17,166 bases of DNA from NCBI GenBank assembly GCA_013821525.1, contig JACDGR010000023.1:1-17166 (forward strand), in the 5' to 3' direction. How positions within the stretch are numbered: the first letter of the stretch is position 1; every line of letters begins with the position of its first letter. Positions 7,773 through 13,944 of the stretch are shown piece after piece. This DNA is from Actinomycetota bacterium (GTDB lineage Bacteria; Actinomycetota; Thermoleophilia; Gaiellales; Gaiellaceae). The notes beneath the pieces are model-generated. The model was given only the letters and a program-made list of their open reading frames with translations. It searched no databases and was not told the DNA's origin. Both the position numbers and the translations under genes were made by a program.

Positions 7773-8198
7773 GTGAAGGCAATCGTGATCGGCTGCGGAC
7801 GGGTCGGTTCGTCCGTCGCGCTCCAGCTCGCGGGCTCGGGGTGGGACGTGACGGTGCTCGACGAGAACGAGGACGCGCTCGGGCGGCTCGGTGAGACGTG
7901 GACCGGCGGCTTCCAGGTCGGTCACGGCATGGACCTGCACCTGCTGCGCGACTCCGGCATCGAAGAGGCCGACGCGGTCGTCGTCGCGACGAACGGCGAC
8001 AACACGAACCTGGTGATCGCCCAGGCGGCCCAGAAGCACTTCCAGGTGCCGACGGTCGTCGCGCGCGTGCTCGATCCGGCGCGCTCACAGTTCTACGCCG
8101 CGCGCGGCCTGCGCATCGTGTGCCCGACTTCCTCAGCGATCGAGTCTCTCGTCAGCGCGGTGCGCGCGGGGGAGACCGAAGGCGCTGTCGTCTCGTGA
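7773..8198 (+). CDS. TrkA-type RCK N-domain protein (short form)
   Basis: This 141-aa protein is a single RCK N-terminal Rossmann domain. It starts VKAIVIGCGRVGSSVA, with the GxGxxG dinucleotide-binding loop at residues ~8-13, then LDEN after beta 2, where an acidic residue would bind the NAD(H) ribose. A TNGDNTNLVIAQAAQ helix follows. The RCK_C (TrkA_C) domain usually found in TrkA/CeoB proteins is absent, so it is shorter than typical single-RCK subunits (about 220 aa). It lies 7 nt before a full-length TrkA gene and probably forms mixed RCK assemblies with it. Such assemblies gate potassium transporters in response to nucleotides. The start at 7773 is chosen because the GxGxxG strand begins there and a -10 element precedes it. 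Confidence 0.9.
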   Translation: MKAIVIGCGRVGSSVALQLAGSGWDVTVLDENEDALGRLGETWTGGFQVGHGMDLHLLRDSGIEEADAVVVATNGDNTNLVIAQAAQKHFQVPTVVARVLDPARSQFYAARGLRIVCPTSSAIESLVSAVRAGETEGAVVS

Positions 8199-8205
8199 GG
8201 CTCGC

Positions 8206-8868
8206 ATGTACGTCCTGATCGCCGGCGGTGGCAAGGTCGGAGCGAACCTCGCCCGCTCACTCCTGCGGAGCGGGAACGAGGTGACGCTGATCGAGCAGCG
8301 GCCGTATCGCTTCGACAAGCTCGAGGCGGAGTTCGAGCATCAGGTGCTGCGCGGCGATGCGACCGAGCTCTACGTGCTCGAGCGCGCGGGCATCAAGCGC
8401 CCACCGGATCTGCTCGTCGCCGCGACCGGTGACGACGAGGACAACATCGTGATTTGCCAGCTCGCGCGCGAGAAGTACGGCGTCACGAAGGTGATTGCAC
8501 GGATCAACGACCCGCGCAACCAGCCGTACTTCGACCTGCTCGGCATCTCGCCGACGGTCTCCGCGACCGGCGCGATCATGGCGCTGATCGAGCATGAGGT
8601 GCCGGAGCACGGTCTCATCCACCTGCTCGAGCTGCGCAAGGAGAACCTCGAGATCGTCGAGGTGAGCGTCGGCAAGGACGCCGCGTGTCAGGGCAAGCGC
8701 GTGCGCATGTTGAAGCTGCCCGAGGGTGCACGGCTGATCTCGGTCGTGCGGGACGGCAAGGCCGAGATCCCGGATGAGGAGACGCAGCTCGAGGCCGGCG
8801 ACCAGGTGCTGGCGATTCTCGAGCCGGGCATGGAAGACGAGCTCCGCCGCGTGCTGCTCAAGCCCTAG
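8206..8868 (+). CDS. TrkA-family potassium uptake regulatory protein
   Basis: This 220-aa protein contains both RCK domains. The N-domain spans residues ~1-135, with an MYVLIAGGGKVGANLA nucleotide loop and LIEQ at the end of beta 2. The RCK_C domain spans ~140-220 (LEIVEVSVGKD ... AGDQVLAILEPG), a likely ligand-sensing module. The ATG follows a GAGG ribosome site that overlaps the previous stop. It pairs with the short RCK gene upstream, much as ceoB and ceoC are paired in mycobacteria. No TrkH, TrkG or KtrB pore gene lies in the window. Its partner is either encoded elsewhere or is one of the APC permeases upstream. Confidence 0.92.
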   Translation: MYVLIAGGGKVGANLARSLLRSGNEVTLIEQRPYRFDKLEAEFEHQVLRGDATELYVLERAGIKRPPDLLVAATGDDEDNIVICQLAREKYGVTKVIARINDPRNQPYFDLLGISPTVSATGAIMALIEHEVPEHGLIHLLELRKENLEIVEVSVGKDAACQGKRVRMLKLPEGARLISVVRDGKAEIPDEETQLEAGDQVLAILEPGMEDELRRVLLKP

Positions 8869-8908
8869 ATTTTTCTGATCGTTAACCGGATTCACACCGG
8901 GCGGCGGC

Positions 8909-8914
8909 TACCTT
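8909..8914 (+). promoter_or_regulatory. -10 element (TACCTT) of a leaderless promoter
   Basis: TACCTT ends 7 nt before the GTG at 8922. The TTG at 8913 lies inside this element, so it is a poor start choice. The upstream 40 nt (8869-8908) contain a short A/T-rich stretch after the previous stop (ATTTTTCTGATCGTTAACC) and no clear -35. Confidence 0.5.
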
Positions 8915-8921
8915 GGGGGCT

Positions 8922-10493
8922 GTGCGTCGCCCGGCAACGCCTGTCTTGCTGGCCTGGTTTGCAACCGGGGCCGGCATCCTCTCGATCGTCTCCGCGCTGA
9001 CGCCCGAGATGGCTGATCGCGTCGACCTCGTGCGGGGCGTCCTGCCGCCGGGCGTGCCCGACGCTGCCCGCGCGATCGCGCTCGCGCTCGGCCTTGGGAC
9101 GATCTGGCTCTCGCGCGGGCTCGCCCGCCGCAAGCGTCGTGCTTGGCAGCTGGCCGTCGCCCTCGTCGCGGCTTCGGCGGTTGCCCATCTCGCCAAGGGA
9201 TTGGACTTCGAGGTGTCGGCCGTGCATCTGCTGCTGCTGGTCGGTCTCTACCGCTCACGGCGCGCGTTCGTGGCGCCGGGCGATCCGGCGACCATCAAGC
9301 CTCTCGTCCAGGTCGTGGCGGCACTCGTTGTGTGCGTACCGATCGCCGAGATCTACGCGGTCGATCACGACACGTTCTCCGAGCGGATCGAGATCGCACT
9401 GCTGATCCTGATCGGCGGCCTCGGGTTCCGGGCGCTCTGGCTGTGGCTGCGCCCGCCGTCGGTGGGTCCGACGGGAGCGGGCGAGCGTGAACGGGCCGCC
9501 GAGCTCGTGCAGGAGCATGGCAGCGACTCGCTCGCGTACTTCGCGCTCAGACGTGACAAGAGCTACTTCTTCTCGGCCAGCGGCCGCTCGTTCATGGCGT
9601 ATCGCGTGATCGGCGGCACGGCGCTCGTCGCCGGCGACCCGATCGGGGACACCCTCGAGCGGTATGAGTTGATGGCGGAGTTCAAGCGCATCGCACATGC
9701 GAAGGGGTGGCGGGTTGCGATCGCCGGTGCGTCGAACGAGGCACTGGAGGACTACGCAGCGCTCGGTTTCAAGTCGATGTATCTCGGCGACGAAGCGGTG
9801 ATCAGGCCGGCCGAGTTCTCGCTCGACGGCCGTGCGATCCGCAAGGTGCGCCAGTCGGTCTCGCGGCTCGAGAAGAGCGGCTACACGGTTCGCGTGCTCT
9901 CGACCGCCGATGCAGACGAGACCCTGCGCGCCGAGCTGAGGAAGGTCTCGGAGGAGTGGCGCGGCAACTGGCCCGAACGCGGGTTCACGATGGCGATGGA
10001 CGCGCTCTTCGCGTATCCGGACACGGTGCTCGCGGTCGCTGTCGATGCCGACGGCTCCGTCGGAGGCTTTCTGCAGCTCGTGCCCTCTCCGGCGAGCGAG
10101 GGATACTCCCTTGCGTCGATGCGCCGCCGGAAGGACACGCCCAACGGCCTGATGGAGTACCTGATCACGGAGACCGTCGGTTGGGCACGGGCCCACGCGG
10201 TCACCGAGCTGTCCCTCAACTTCTCGGTCTTCGCCGACTTCATGCGGGCCGACGAGACGACGCACCGGTGGACACGCGCGGTTCGCTGGGGTCTGCTGAA
10301 GGCAGACCGGCTGTTCCAGGTCGAGCGTCTCCACAGCTTCAACCGGAAGTTCTTTCCGCACTGGCGGCGGCGCTACTTCTGCTTCGAGCGCTGGACGGAC
10401 TTCCCGCTCGCGGGCATCGCCTATCTCCATGCCGAGTCGCTGCTGACGCCGCCTGGCCCCTGGGTCAAGACAGAGGATCTGACCGCGCGGTGA
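8922..10493 (+). CDS. DUF2156 / MprF-type phosphatidylglycerol aminoacyltransferase homologue
   Basis: This 523-aa protein has an N-terminal membrane region (residues ~1-180, about five or six hydrophobic segments). A C-terminal DUF2156 double-GNAT domain (~195-505) follows. Recognisable segments are SLAYFALRRDKSYFFS, GDPIGD, a GLMEYLIT helix, the LSLNFSVFAD strand, and FNRKFFPHWRRRYFCFE near the end. The family transfers an amino acid, usually lysine or alanine, from tRNA to membrane phosphatidylglycerol, which lowers surface charge. Actinobacterial LysX adds a lysyl-tRNA synthetase domain, which is absent here. The amino acid used cannot be predicted. The GTG start is set by the -10 element 7 nt upstream. 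The stop overlaps the next gene (GTGA). Confidence 0.85.
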   Translation: MRRPATPVLLAWFATGAGILSIVSALTPEMADRVDLVRGVLPPGVPDAARAIALALGLGTIWLSRGLARRKRRAWQLAVALVAASAVAHLAKGLDFEVSAVHLLLLVGLYRSRRAFVAPGDPATIKPLVQVVAALVVCVPIAEIYAVDHDTFSERIEIALLILIGGLGFRALWLWLRPPSVGPTGAGERERAAELVQEHGSDSLAYFALRRDKSYFFSASGRSFMAYRVIGGTALVAGDPIGDTLERYELMAEFKRIAHAKGWRVAIAGASNEALEDYAALGFKSMYLGDEAVIRPAEFSLDGRAIRKVRQSVSRLEKSGYTVRVLSTADADETLRAELRKVSEEWRGNWPERGFTMAMDALFAYPDTVLAVAVDADGSVGGFLQLVPSPASEGYSLASMRRRKDTPNGLMEYLITETVGWARAHAVTELSLNFSVFADFMRADETTHRWTRAVRWGLLKADRLFQVERLHSFNRKFFPHWRRRYFCFERWTDFPLAGIAYLHAESLLTPPGPWVKTEDLTAR

Positions 10494-11566
10494 GGCTCGC
10501 TGTCGCACTCGTGTTCGGTGCAGCCGCCGTCCTCGTGACCGGAGCTGCCTCGGCGCACGAGCAGGGTCTCCACCTCGTCCGGGTGGCCCATTTCACCGCG
10601 CCGATCTATGCCACGGCCGCGCCCGGCCAGCCGGAGAAGCTGTACGTCGTCGAGCAGACCGGGCGGATCATGGTGCTGCAGGGCGGTCACATCCGGGCGG
10701 CGCCGTTCTTCGACATTCGGAGCCTGGTCAAGAGCGGGGGCGAGCTGGGGCTTCTGTCGGTCGCGTTCGCCCCCGACTACGCGACGAGCCACCGCTTCTA
10801 CGTCGACTACACAGATCTGAACGGTGACACACGTGTTGTCCAGTACCGCTCGAACGGCACGAGTGCCATTCTCTCCTCCGCGAAGCAACTGCTCTTCGTC
10901 AAGGACTTCGCGTCGAACCACAACGGTGGCCAGCTGCAGTTCGGCCCCGACGGCCGGCTGTACTGGGGCAACGGCGACGGGGGCGGCGCCGGCGATCCGG
11001 AACACAATGGCCAAAGCCTCGCCCGCCCGTTCGCAAAGATCATGCGCCTGAACATCAATGTTGCCGCTCCCCGCTGGCAGCTGGTCGCGTACGGCTTGCG
11101 GAACCCGTGGCGCTTCTCGTTCGACCGCGCGACCGGCGACCTCTACATCGGCGACGTCGGGCAGGATCACTGGGAAGAGGTCGACTACCTTCGCAAGGGA
11201 TCGGGCGTCGCGAACTTCGGCTGGAATCACTTCGAGGCGAGTCACGTCTACGACGCCTCGACGACGGTCCTGACGAAGGGCATCTACCATGGCCCGCTCG
11301 CCGAGTACTCCCACTCCGACGGCTGCTCGGTCACCGGGGGGTACGTGTACCGCGGCTCGCAGATCGCCGCGGTGCAGGGCCGCTACTTCTACGGCGACTA
11401 CTGCTCGGGCAGCATCTGGAGCCTCCGCGTCGCGGGTGGGCAGGCAACGACGGTGCGGCTCGAGCCGTTCAAGGTGGCGGGGCTCTCGTCGTTCGGGCAG
11501 GACTCCGCGGGTGAGCTCTATACCATGTCGGTCGACTCCGGCAACCTGTACCGCCTCGCCGGCTGA
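10490..11566 (+). CDS. Exported PQQ-type sugar dehydrogenase (GSDH/HHIP-like beta propeller)
   Basis: This 358-aa protein starts at a GTG that overlaps the previous stop (GTGA). Residues 1-23 form a signal peptide (VRLAVALVFGAAAVLVTGAASA). The rest is a six-bladed beta propeller of the glucose/sorbosone dehydrogenase family. It has SNHNGGQLQFGPDGRLY with a candidate catalytic His144, GLRNPWRFSFD, GDLYIGDVGQ followed by WEEV, and DGCSVTGGYVYRG. The family oxidises aldose sugars in the periplasm or outside the cell, with PQQ as cofactor. Many members have no proven substrate, so the exact reaction is unknown. Coupling to the lipid aminoacyltransferase suggests co-expression in an envelope-related unit. 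Confidence 0.88.
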   Translation: MRLAVALVFGAAAVLVTGAASAHEQGLHLVRVAHFTAPIYATAAPGQPEKLYVVEQTGRIMVLQGGHIRAAPFFDIRSLVKSGGELGLLSVAFAPDYATSHRFYVDYTDLNGDTRVVQYRSNGTSAILSSAKQLLFVKDFASNHNGGQLQFGPDGRLYWGNGDGGGAGDPEHNGQSLARPFAKIMRLNINVAAPRWQLVAYGLRNPWRFSFDRATGDLYIGDVGQDHWEEVDYLRKGSGVANFGWNHFEASHVYDASTTVLTKGIYHGPLAEYSHSDGCSVTGGYVYRGSQIAAVQGRYFYGDYCSGSIWSLRVAGGQATTVRLEPFKVAGLSSFGQDSAGELYTMSVDSGNLYRLAG

Positions 11567-11569
11567 TCG

Positions 11570-11600
11570 ACGGCCGGCACCTCCCGAGGGGCCTGGCCGT
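11570..11600 (+). terminator. Hairpin after the sugar dehydrogenase gene
   Basis: ACGGCC (11570-11575) pairs with GGCCGT (11595-11600), with further pairing inside around CCTCCCGAGG. It begins 4 nt after the stop codon. No T-run follows, so terminator activity is inferred from position and stem strength. Confidence 0.45.
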
Positions 11601-11897
11601 CACCCTTGAACCTGGTCTGAACCTGGTTCGCGGGTTGGCCTTCGAGGCGTTGGCCCAGGAGTGAGTCTGGCCTACAGCTCTTTGTGTCCGGCCGTCGCGG
11701 AGCACCCCTGCGGGCTGGCACCGCGGCCCACCGAGCACAACCCGTCCGCGGCGGACACCGGCACCCAAAACCGCATCAACAGTCATCTCCGCGGACAACG
11801 AGCCACAGTCGCGCTCCACTTCGGTCACGGTCTAGAACCCGTGTCTGACACCGGCCGTGCGACCTGCGGCCACGTCCCGACAGGCCACTGCTGCCGG
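11601..11897. other. Gap with no convincing gene; short repeats only
   Basis: This ~300-bp stretch lies between converging units. No frame shows a recognisable protein, ribosome site or promoter, and I find no tRNA-like T-loop. It does hold a tandem TGAACCTGGT repeat (11607-11616 and 11618-11627, 11-nt period). The second copy sits in an 11-nt palindrome, GAACCTGGTTC (11619-11629). There is also a second perfect palindrome, GTGTCTGACAC (11841-11851). Local GC is lower and more mixed than in the genes. Confidence 0.5.
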
Positions 11898-12119
11898 TCA
11901 GCCCGCGCGGCGGCGGCGCACCTGCGGGCCCTGCGTGCCGAGCGCCGCGAAGGCGATCGCCTGCATGGACTCGTTCAGGTTGCGCAGCTCGTGGGCGATC
12001 ACCGTCAGTTCCTCACGCCGCTCCTCGCGGGCGTTCAGGCGGCGTAGCTCCGCGGCGATCCCGTCGAGGCGCTCGAGCAACGCCTCGAGCTGACGGTCGG
12101 TCACCTCTCCGTGCTCCAC
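11898..12119 (-). CDS. Small coiled-coil protein, 73 aa
   Basis: A GTG start at 12119 (minus strand) lies inside the 3' end of the VanZ gene (19-nt overlap). The product is charged and leucine-rich, with heptad-like spacing across residues ~8-55 (LEALLERLDGIAAELRRLN, then LTVIAHELRNLNESMQAI), so a coiled coil is likely. The tail is basic (RRRRAG). No named family is apparent. Reading it as a real gene rests on the overlap with VanZ, the amphipathic pattern and a TAGATT hexamer 6 nt upstream. A chance frame remains possible. Confidence 0.5.
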   Translation of the reverse strand: MEHGEVTDRQLEALLERLDGIAAELRRLNAREERREELTVIAHELRNLNESMQAIAFAALGTQGPQVRRRRAG

Positions 12120-12469
12120 GCCCGTAATCTACGCGGCACGCGCGCGCAGAGCGCCAGACCGATCAGCGCGCCGACTGCGTCGATCCCGACGTCGACCGGC
12201 GTCCCGTGCCGTCCGCGCACGAAGGTCTGGTGGAACTCGTCCGTGCCGGCGTACGCGACTGCGAGCACGAACGCGAGCCGGTAGCTCCGGCACGCGCGCA
12301 GCAGGAGCCAGGCGAGGATCGCGTACTCCGTCATGTGCGCGCATTTCCGGAGGATCAGATCCCACGTCCCGAGGTGCGTGCTGAGCGACGGGATCGACGA
12401 GAACCCGTAGATCACGCACGCCCAGAGGACGACGAACAACCAGCGAGTGCGGGCGCGGCAATTCTTCAT
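12101..12469 (-). CDS. VanZ-family membrane protein
   Basis: This 122-aa leftward protein has a hydrophobic N-terminal segment (WLFVVLWACVIYGFSSIPSL), then the VanZ landmarks. These are K-x-x-H (RKCAHMTEYAILAWLLLRA), YAGTDEFHQTFVRGRHG, and DVGIDAVGALIGLALC. Three or four membrane helices are expected. VanZ itself confers low-level teicoplanin resistance by an unclear mechanism, and most homologues are uncharacterised envelope proteins, so no resistance role should be assumed. It is divergent from the cobalamin-riboswitch operon, with only about 20 nt between its start and the probable start point of that transcript. The two promoters share the same A/T-rich bases. Confidence 0.88.
   Translation of the reverse strand: MKNCRARTRWLFVVLWACVIYGFSSIPSLSTHLGTWDLILRKCAHMTEYAILAWLLLRACRSYRLAFVLAVAYAGTDEFHQTFVRGRHGTPVDVGIDAVGALIGLALCARVPRRLRAWSTER
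12126..12131 (-). promoter_or_regulatory. Possible -10 element (TAGATT) for the small coiled-coil gene
   Basis: On the minus strand TAGATT is followed by 6 nt and then the GTG at 12119. This is close to the 7-8 nt spacing at the other leaderless starts. It lies within the VanZ coding sequence, so the case is weaker. Confidence 0.25.
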
Positions 12470-12475
12470 GTCGTC

Positions 12476-12481
12476 TATATT
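12476..12481 (+). promoter_or_regulatory. -10 element (TATATT) for the riboswitch operon
   Basis: TATATT is the most A/T-rich hexamer near the operon. It would start transcription at about 12488, just before the riboswitch closing stem at 12495. On the opposite strand the overlapping TATAGA (12479-12474) could serve the VanZ gene. No strong -35 is seen for either direction. Confidence 0.5.
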
Positions 12482-12494
12482 CGCGGCTCATAAC

Positions 12495-12638
12495 GGGCGA
12501 GCGGTGAGGGAACCCGGTGCGATTCCGGGACGGTCCCGCCGCTGTAAGAGGAGTTGCCCTCTGCCAGAAGCCACTGGGCGCGAAGCCTGGGAAGGCGGTG
12601 GAGGGGGAGCCTCGAGTCAGAAGACCTACCGGTCGCCC
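12495..12638 (+). promoter_or_regulatory. Cobalamin (adenosylcobalamin) riboswitch
   Basis: Conserved cobalamin-riboswitch blocks occur in order: GAGGGAACCCGGTGCGATTC, then GGTCCCGCCGCTGTAA, a GCCAGAAGCCACTGG stem-loop region, CCTGGGAAGGCG, and a B12-box variant GTCAGAAGACCTACC (12616-12630). The ends close as a P1 stem: 12495-12505 (GGGCGAGCGGT) pairs with 12628-12638 (ACCGGTCGCCC), with one G-G mismatch in 11 positions. The class binds cobalamin and turns down downstream expression. There is no obvious terminator between it and the gene. CCTCC (12637-12641) can pair with the ribosome site GGAGG (12662-12666), so control of translation initiation is the likelier mechanism. That pairing is inferred by eye. 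Confidence 0.93.
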
Positions 12639-12659
12639 TCCAGATCGATCCCCTCGCGG

Positions 12660-12667
12660 AAGGAGGA
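12660..12667 (+). promoter_or_regulatory. Strong Shine-Dalgarno (AAGGAGGA) under riboswitch control
   Basis: It lies 3-4 nt before the GTG at 12671. It stands out because other unit-leading genes here have no ribosome site. Two upstream C-rich stretches (12636-12641 and about 12651-12655) could mask it. Confidence 0.7.
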
Positions 12668-12670
12668 ATC

Positions 12671-13285
12671 GTGGCACAGCGGTCAATCAGCCTGCGCCTT
12701 GCTCTCGTGCTCGTCGTCCTGGTCGGAGTCGCGCTGCCCGCATCGGCGCTCGCGGCAACGGTGCACGTCCGTGTCGAAGGCAAGTCGATGACGATCTTCG
12801 CACCCACCGAAGTGACGGTGAGCGCGGCGAACGCCCAAGATGCGCTCGAGCAGGCATCGCTCGCGGGCGAGTTCTACTACCACGTCACCCAGACGTCGTT
12901 CGGCCCGTACGTCGACCAGGTCGGCCGGTACGGCGGCACGGCGGACAGCGGCTGGGTGTTCAAGGTCGACAACGCATCGCCGCCGGTCGGTGCCGACAAG
13001 GTCGTGCTGAAGGACGGCGACACCGTGCTCTGGTACTACGCCACGTTCGGCGCGACCGGTGGCCCGCCGACGCTCGTCGTCAAGCCCGCGCCGAAGGGCT
13101 GTTACGTCGCGACGGCCTACGACGACAACGGCAAGCCGGCGCCGGTTTCCGGTCTCGTCTTCCACGTCGGGTCGAAGCGAACGATCGCGGGCAACACCGG
13201 CACGGCCGTGTGTCCCGGGCCGCACCCGGGAGTGCTCCTCCGCGCGACCGCGACTGGTGCGGTGCGTTCGAACGCGGTGAAGTGA
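12671..13285 (+). CDS. Secreted DUF4430 (transcobalamin C-terminal-like) protein
   Basis: This 204-aa protein has a Sec signal peptide (residues ~1-29, ending ALPASALAA). Residues ~30-125 form a DUF4430-type beta domain, with the typical SGWVFKVDNASPP, then LKDGDTVLWYYATFG. DUF4430 resembles the C-terminal beta domain of animal transcobalamin and intrinsic factor, which caps bound B12. Residues ~130-204 look like an Ig-like or carboxypeptidase-regulatory-type beta domain (KGCYVATAYDDNGKPAPVSG) with two cysteines that could form a disulfide. It is the first gene after a cobalamin riboswitch. It probably binds or hands over cobalamin outside the membrane. Binding residues cannot be assigned from sequence alone. 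A GTGA overlap links it to the next gene. Confidence 0.85.
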   Translation: MAQRSISLRLALVLVVLVGVALPASALAATVHVRVEGKSMTIFAPTEVTVSAANAQDALEQASLAGEFYYHVTQTSFGPYVDQVGRYGGTADSGWVFKVDNASPPVGADKVVLKDGDTVLWYYATFGATGGPPTLVVKPAPKGCYVATAYDDNGKPAPVSGLVFHVGSKRTIAGNTGTAVCPGPHPGVLLRATATGAVRSNAVK

Positions 13286-13944
13286 GCCGGAGTGCACTCC
13301 TGCCGCTCGTGCTCCTGCTCGTCCTCGCCGGGTGCGGGGGCGGGCACGAGCACGGCACGGCGACGCTCTGGGTCACGCGCGATCGCGGTGCACAGGTCGT
13401 GTTCTCCGGCACCGTCCCCGCGGGTCTGACGGCAATGCAGGCACTCGACCGGAAGCTCGACATCTCGACGCGCTACGGCGGACGGTTCGTGCAGTCGATC
13501 GGTGGCGTGCAGGGGTCGGTGACCTCGCAGCGCGACTGGTTCTACTTCGTGAACGGGTTCGAGGGCGATCGCAGCGCCGCGGAGGTGAAGCTCCGGCCGG
13601 GCGACGTCGAGTGGTGGGACTACCGCTCCTGGACAGGCGGTGCGATGAGCGTGCCGGTCGTCGTCGGTGCCTACCCAAAGCCTTTCATCTCCGGTACGAC
13701 GAGCGTCGTCGCAGCGGGAGCGAACCTGCCGGCGGCGAAGGCGATCGTGCGGCAGGTGGGTGGGACGCTGCTCGCGAAGAAACCGACGACGAACTACATC
13801 GTGATCGGCGCATCGTTTGCTGCGGATCACGTGCGCATCAAGCGCTTCCGCCAGGGTGTGCTGCTCGAGCTCGGCGGCGCGATCGCGCAGCGCCTTGCAC
13901 GCGACCCTGACGCGCTGCGCTACCGCTACGGAGTGGCGAGGTGA
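13282..13944 (+). CDS. DUF4430 (transcobalamin C-terminal-like) lipoprotein
   Basis: This 220-aa protein has a lipoprotein signal (LLLVLAGCGGG, lipidated Cys18), so it should be anchored on the outer face of the membrane. Residues ~24-118 form a second DUF4430 domain: GTATLWVTRDRG, then LTAMQALDRKLDI, RDWFYFVNGFEGDRSA, and LRPGDVEWWDYRSW. The ~100 residues after it (from SVPVVVGAYPKPF) are a separate alpha/beta-looking region that I do not recognise. Unlike the upstream DUF4430 protein it is membrane-tethered. It may therefore be the docking partner for the ECF importer encoded next, with which it overlaps by GTGA. The cobalamin link comes from the riboswitch and domain family, not from visible ligand residues. 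Confidence 0.85.
   Translation: MSRSALLPLVLLLVLAGCGGGHEHGTATLWVTRDRGAQVVFSGTVPAGLTAMQALDRKLDISTRYGGRFVQSIGGVQGSVTSQRDWFYFVNGFEGDRSAAEVKLRPGDVEWWDYRSWTGGAMSVPVVVGAYPKPFISGTTSVVAAGANLPAAKAIVRQVGGTLLAKKPTTNYIVIGASFAADHVRIKRFRQGVLLELGGAIAQRLARDPDALRYRYGVAR

Noticed and set aside
8913..8921. TTG start at 8913 for the DUF2156 protein
   Set aside because: The TTG lies inside the TACCTT -10 hexamer. GTG 8922 fits the spacing seen at four other starts.
9707..10489. Upstream extension of the sugar dehydrogenase frame
   Set aside because: It overlaps the DUF2156 gene in another frame with no homology, and a clear signal peptide begins at GTG 10490.
11661..12047. Plus-strand open frame (128 codons) in the convergent gap
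   Set aside because: No family motif, no ribosome site or -10 element, and it runs into the opposite-strand coiled-coil gene.
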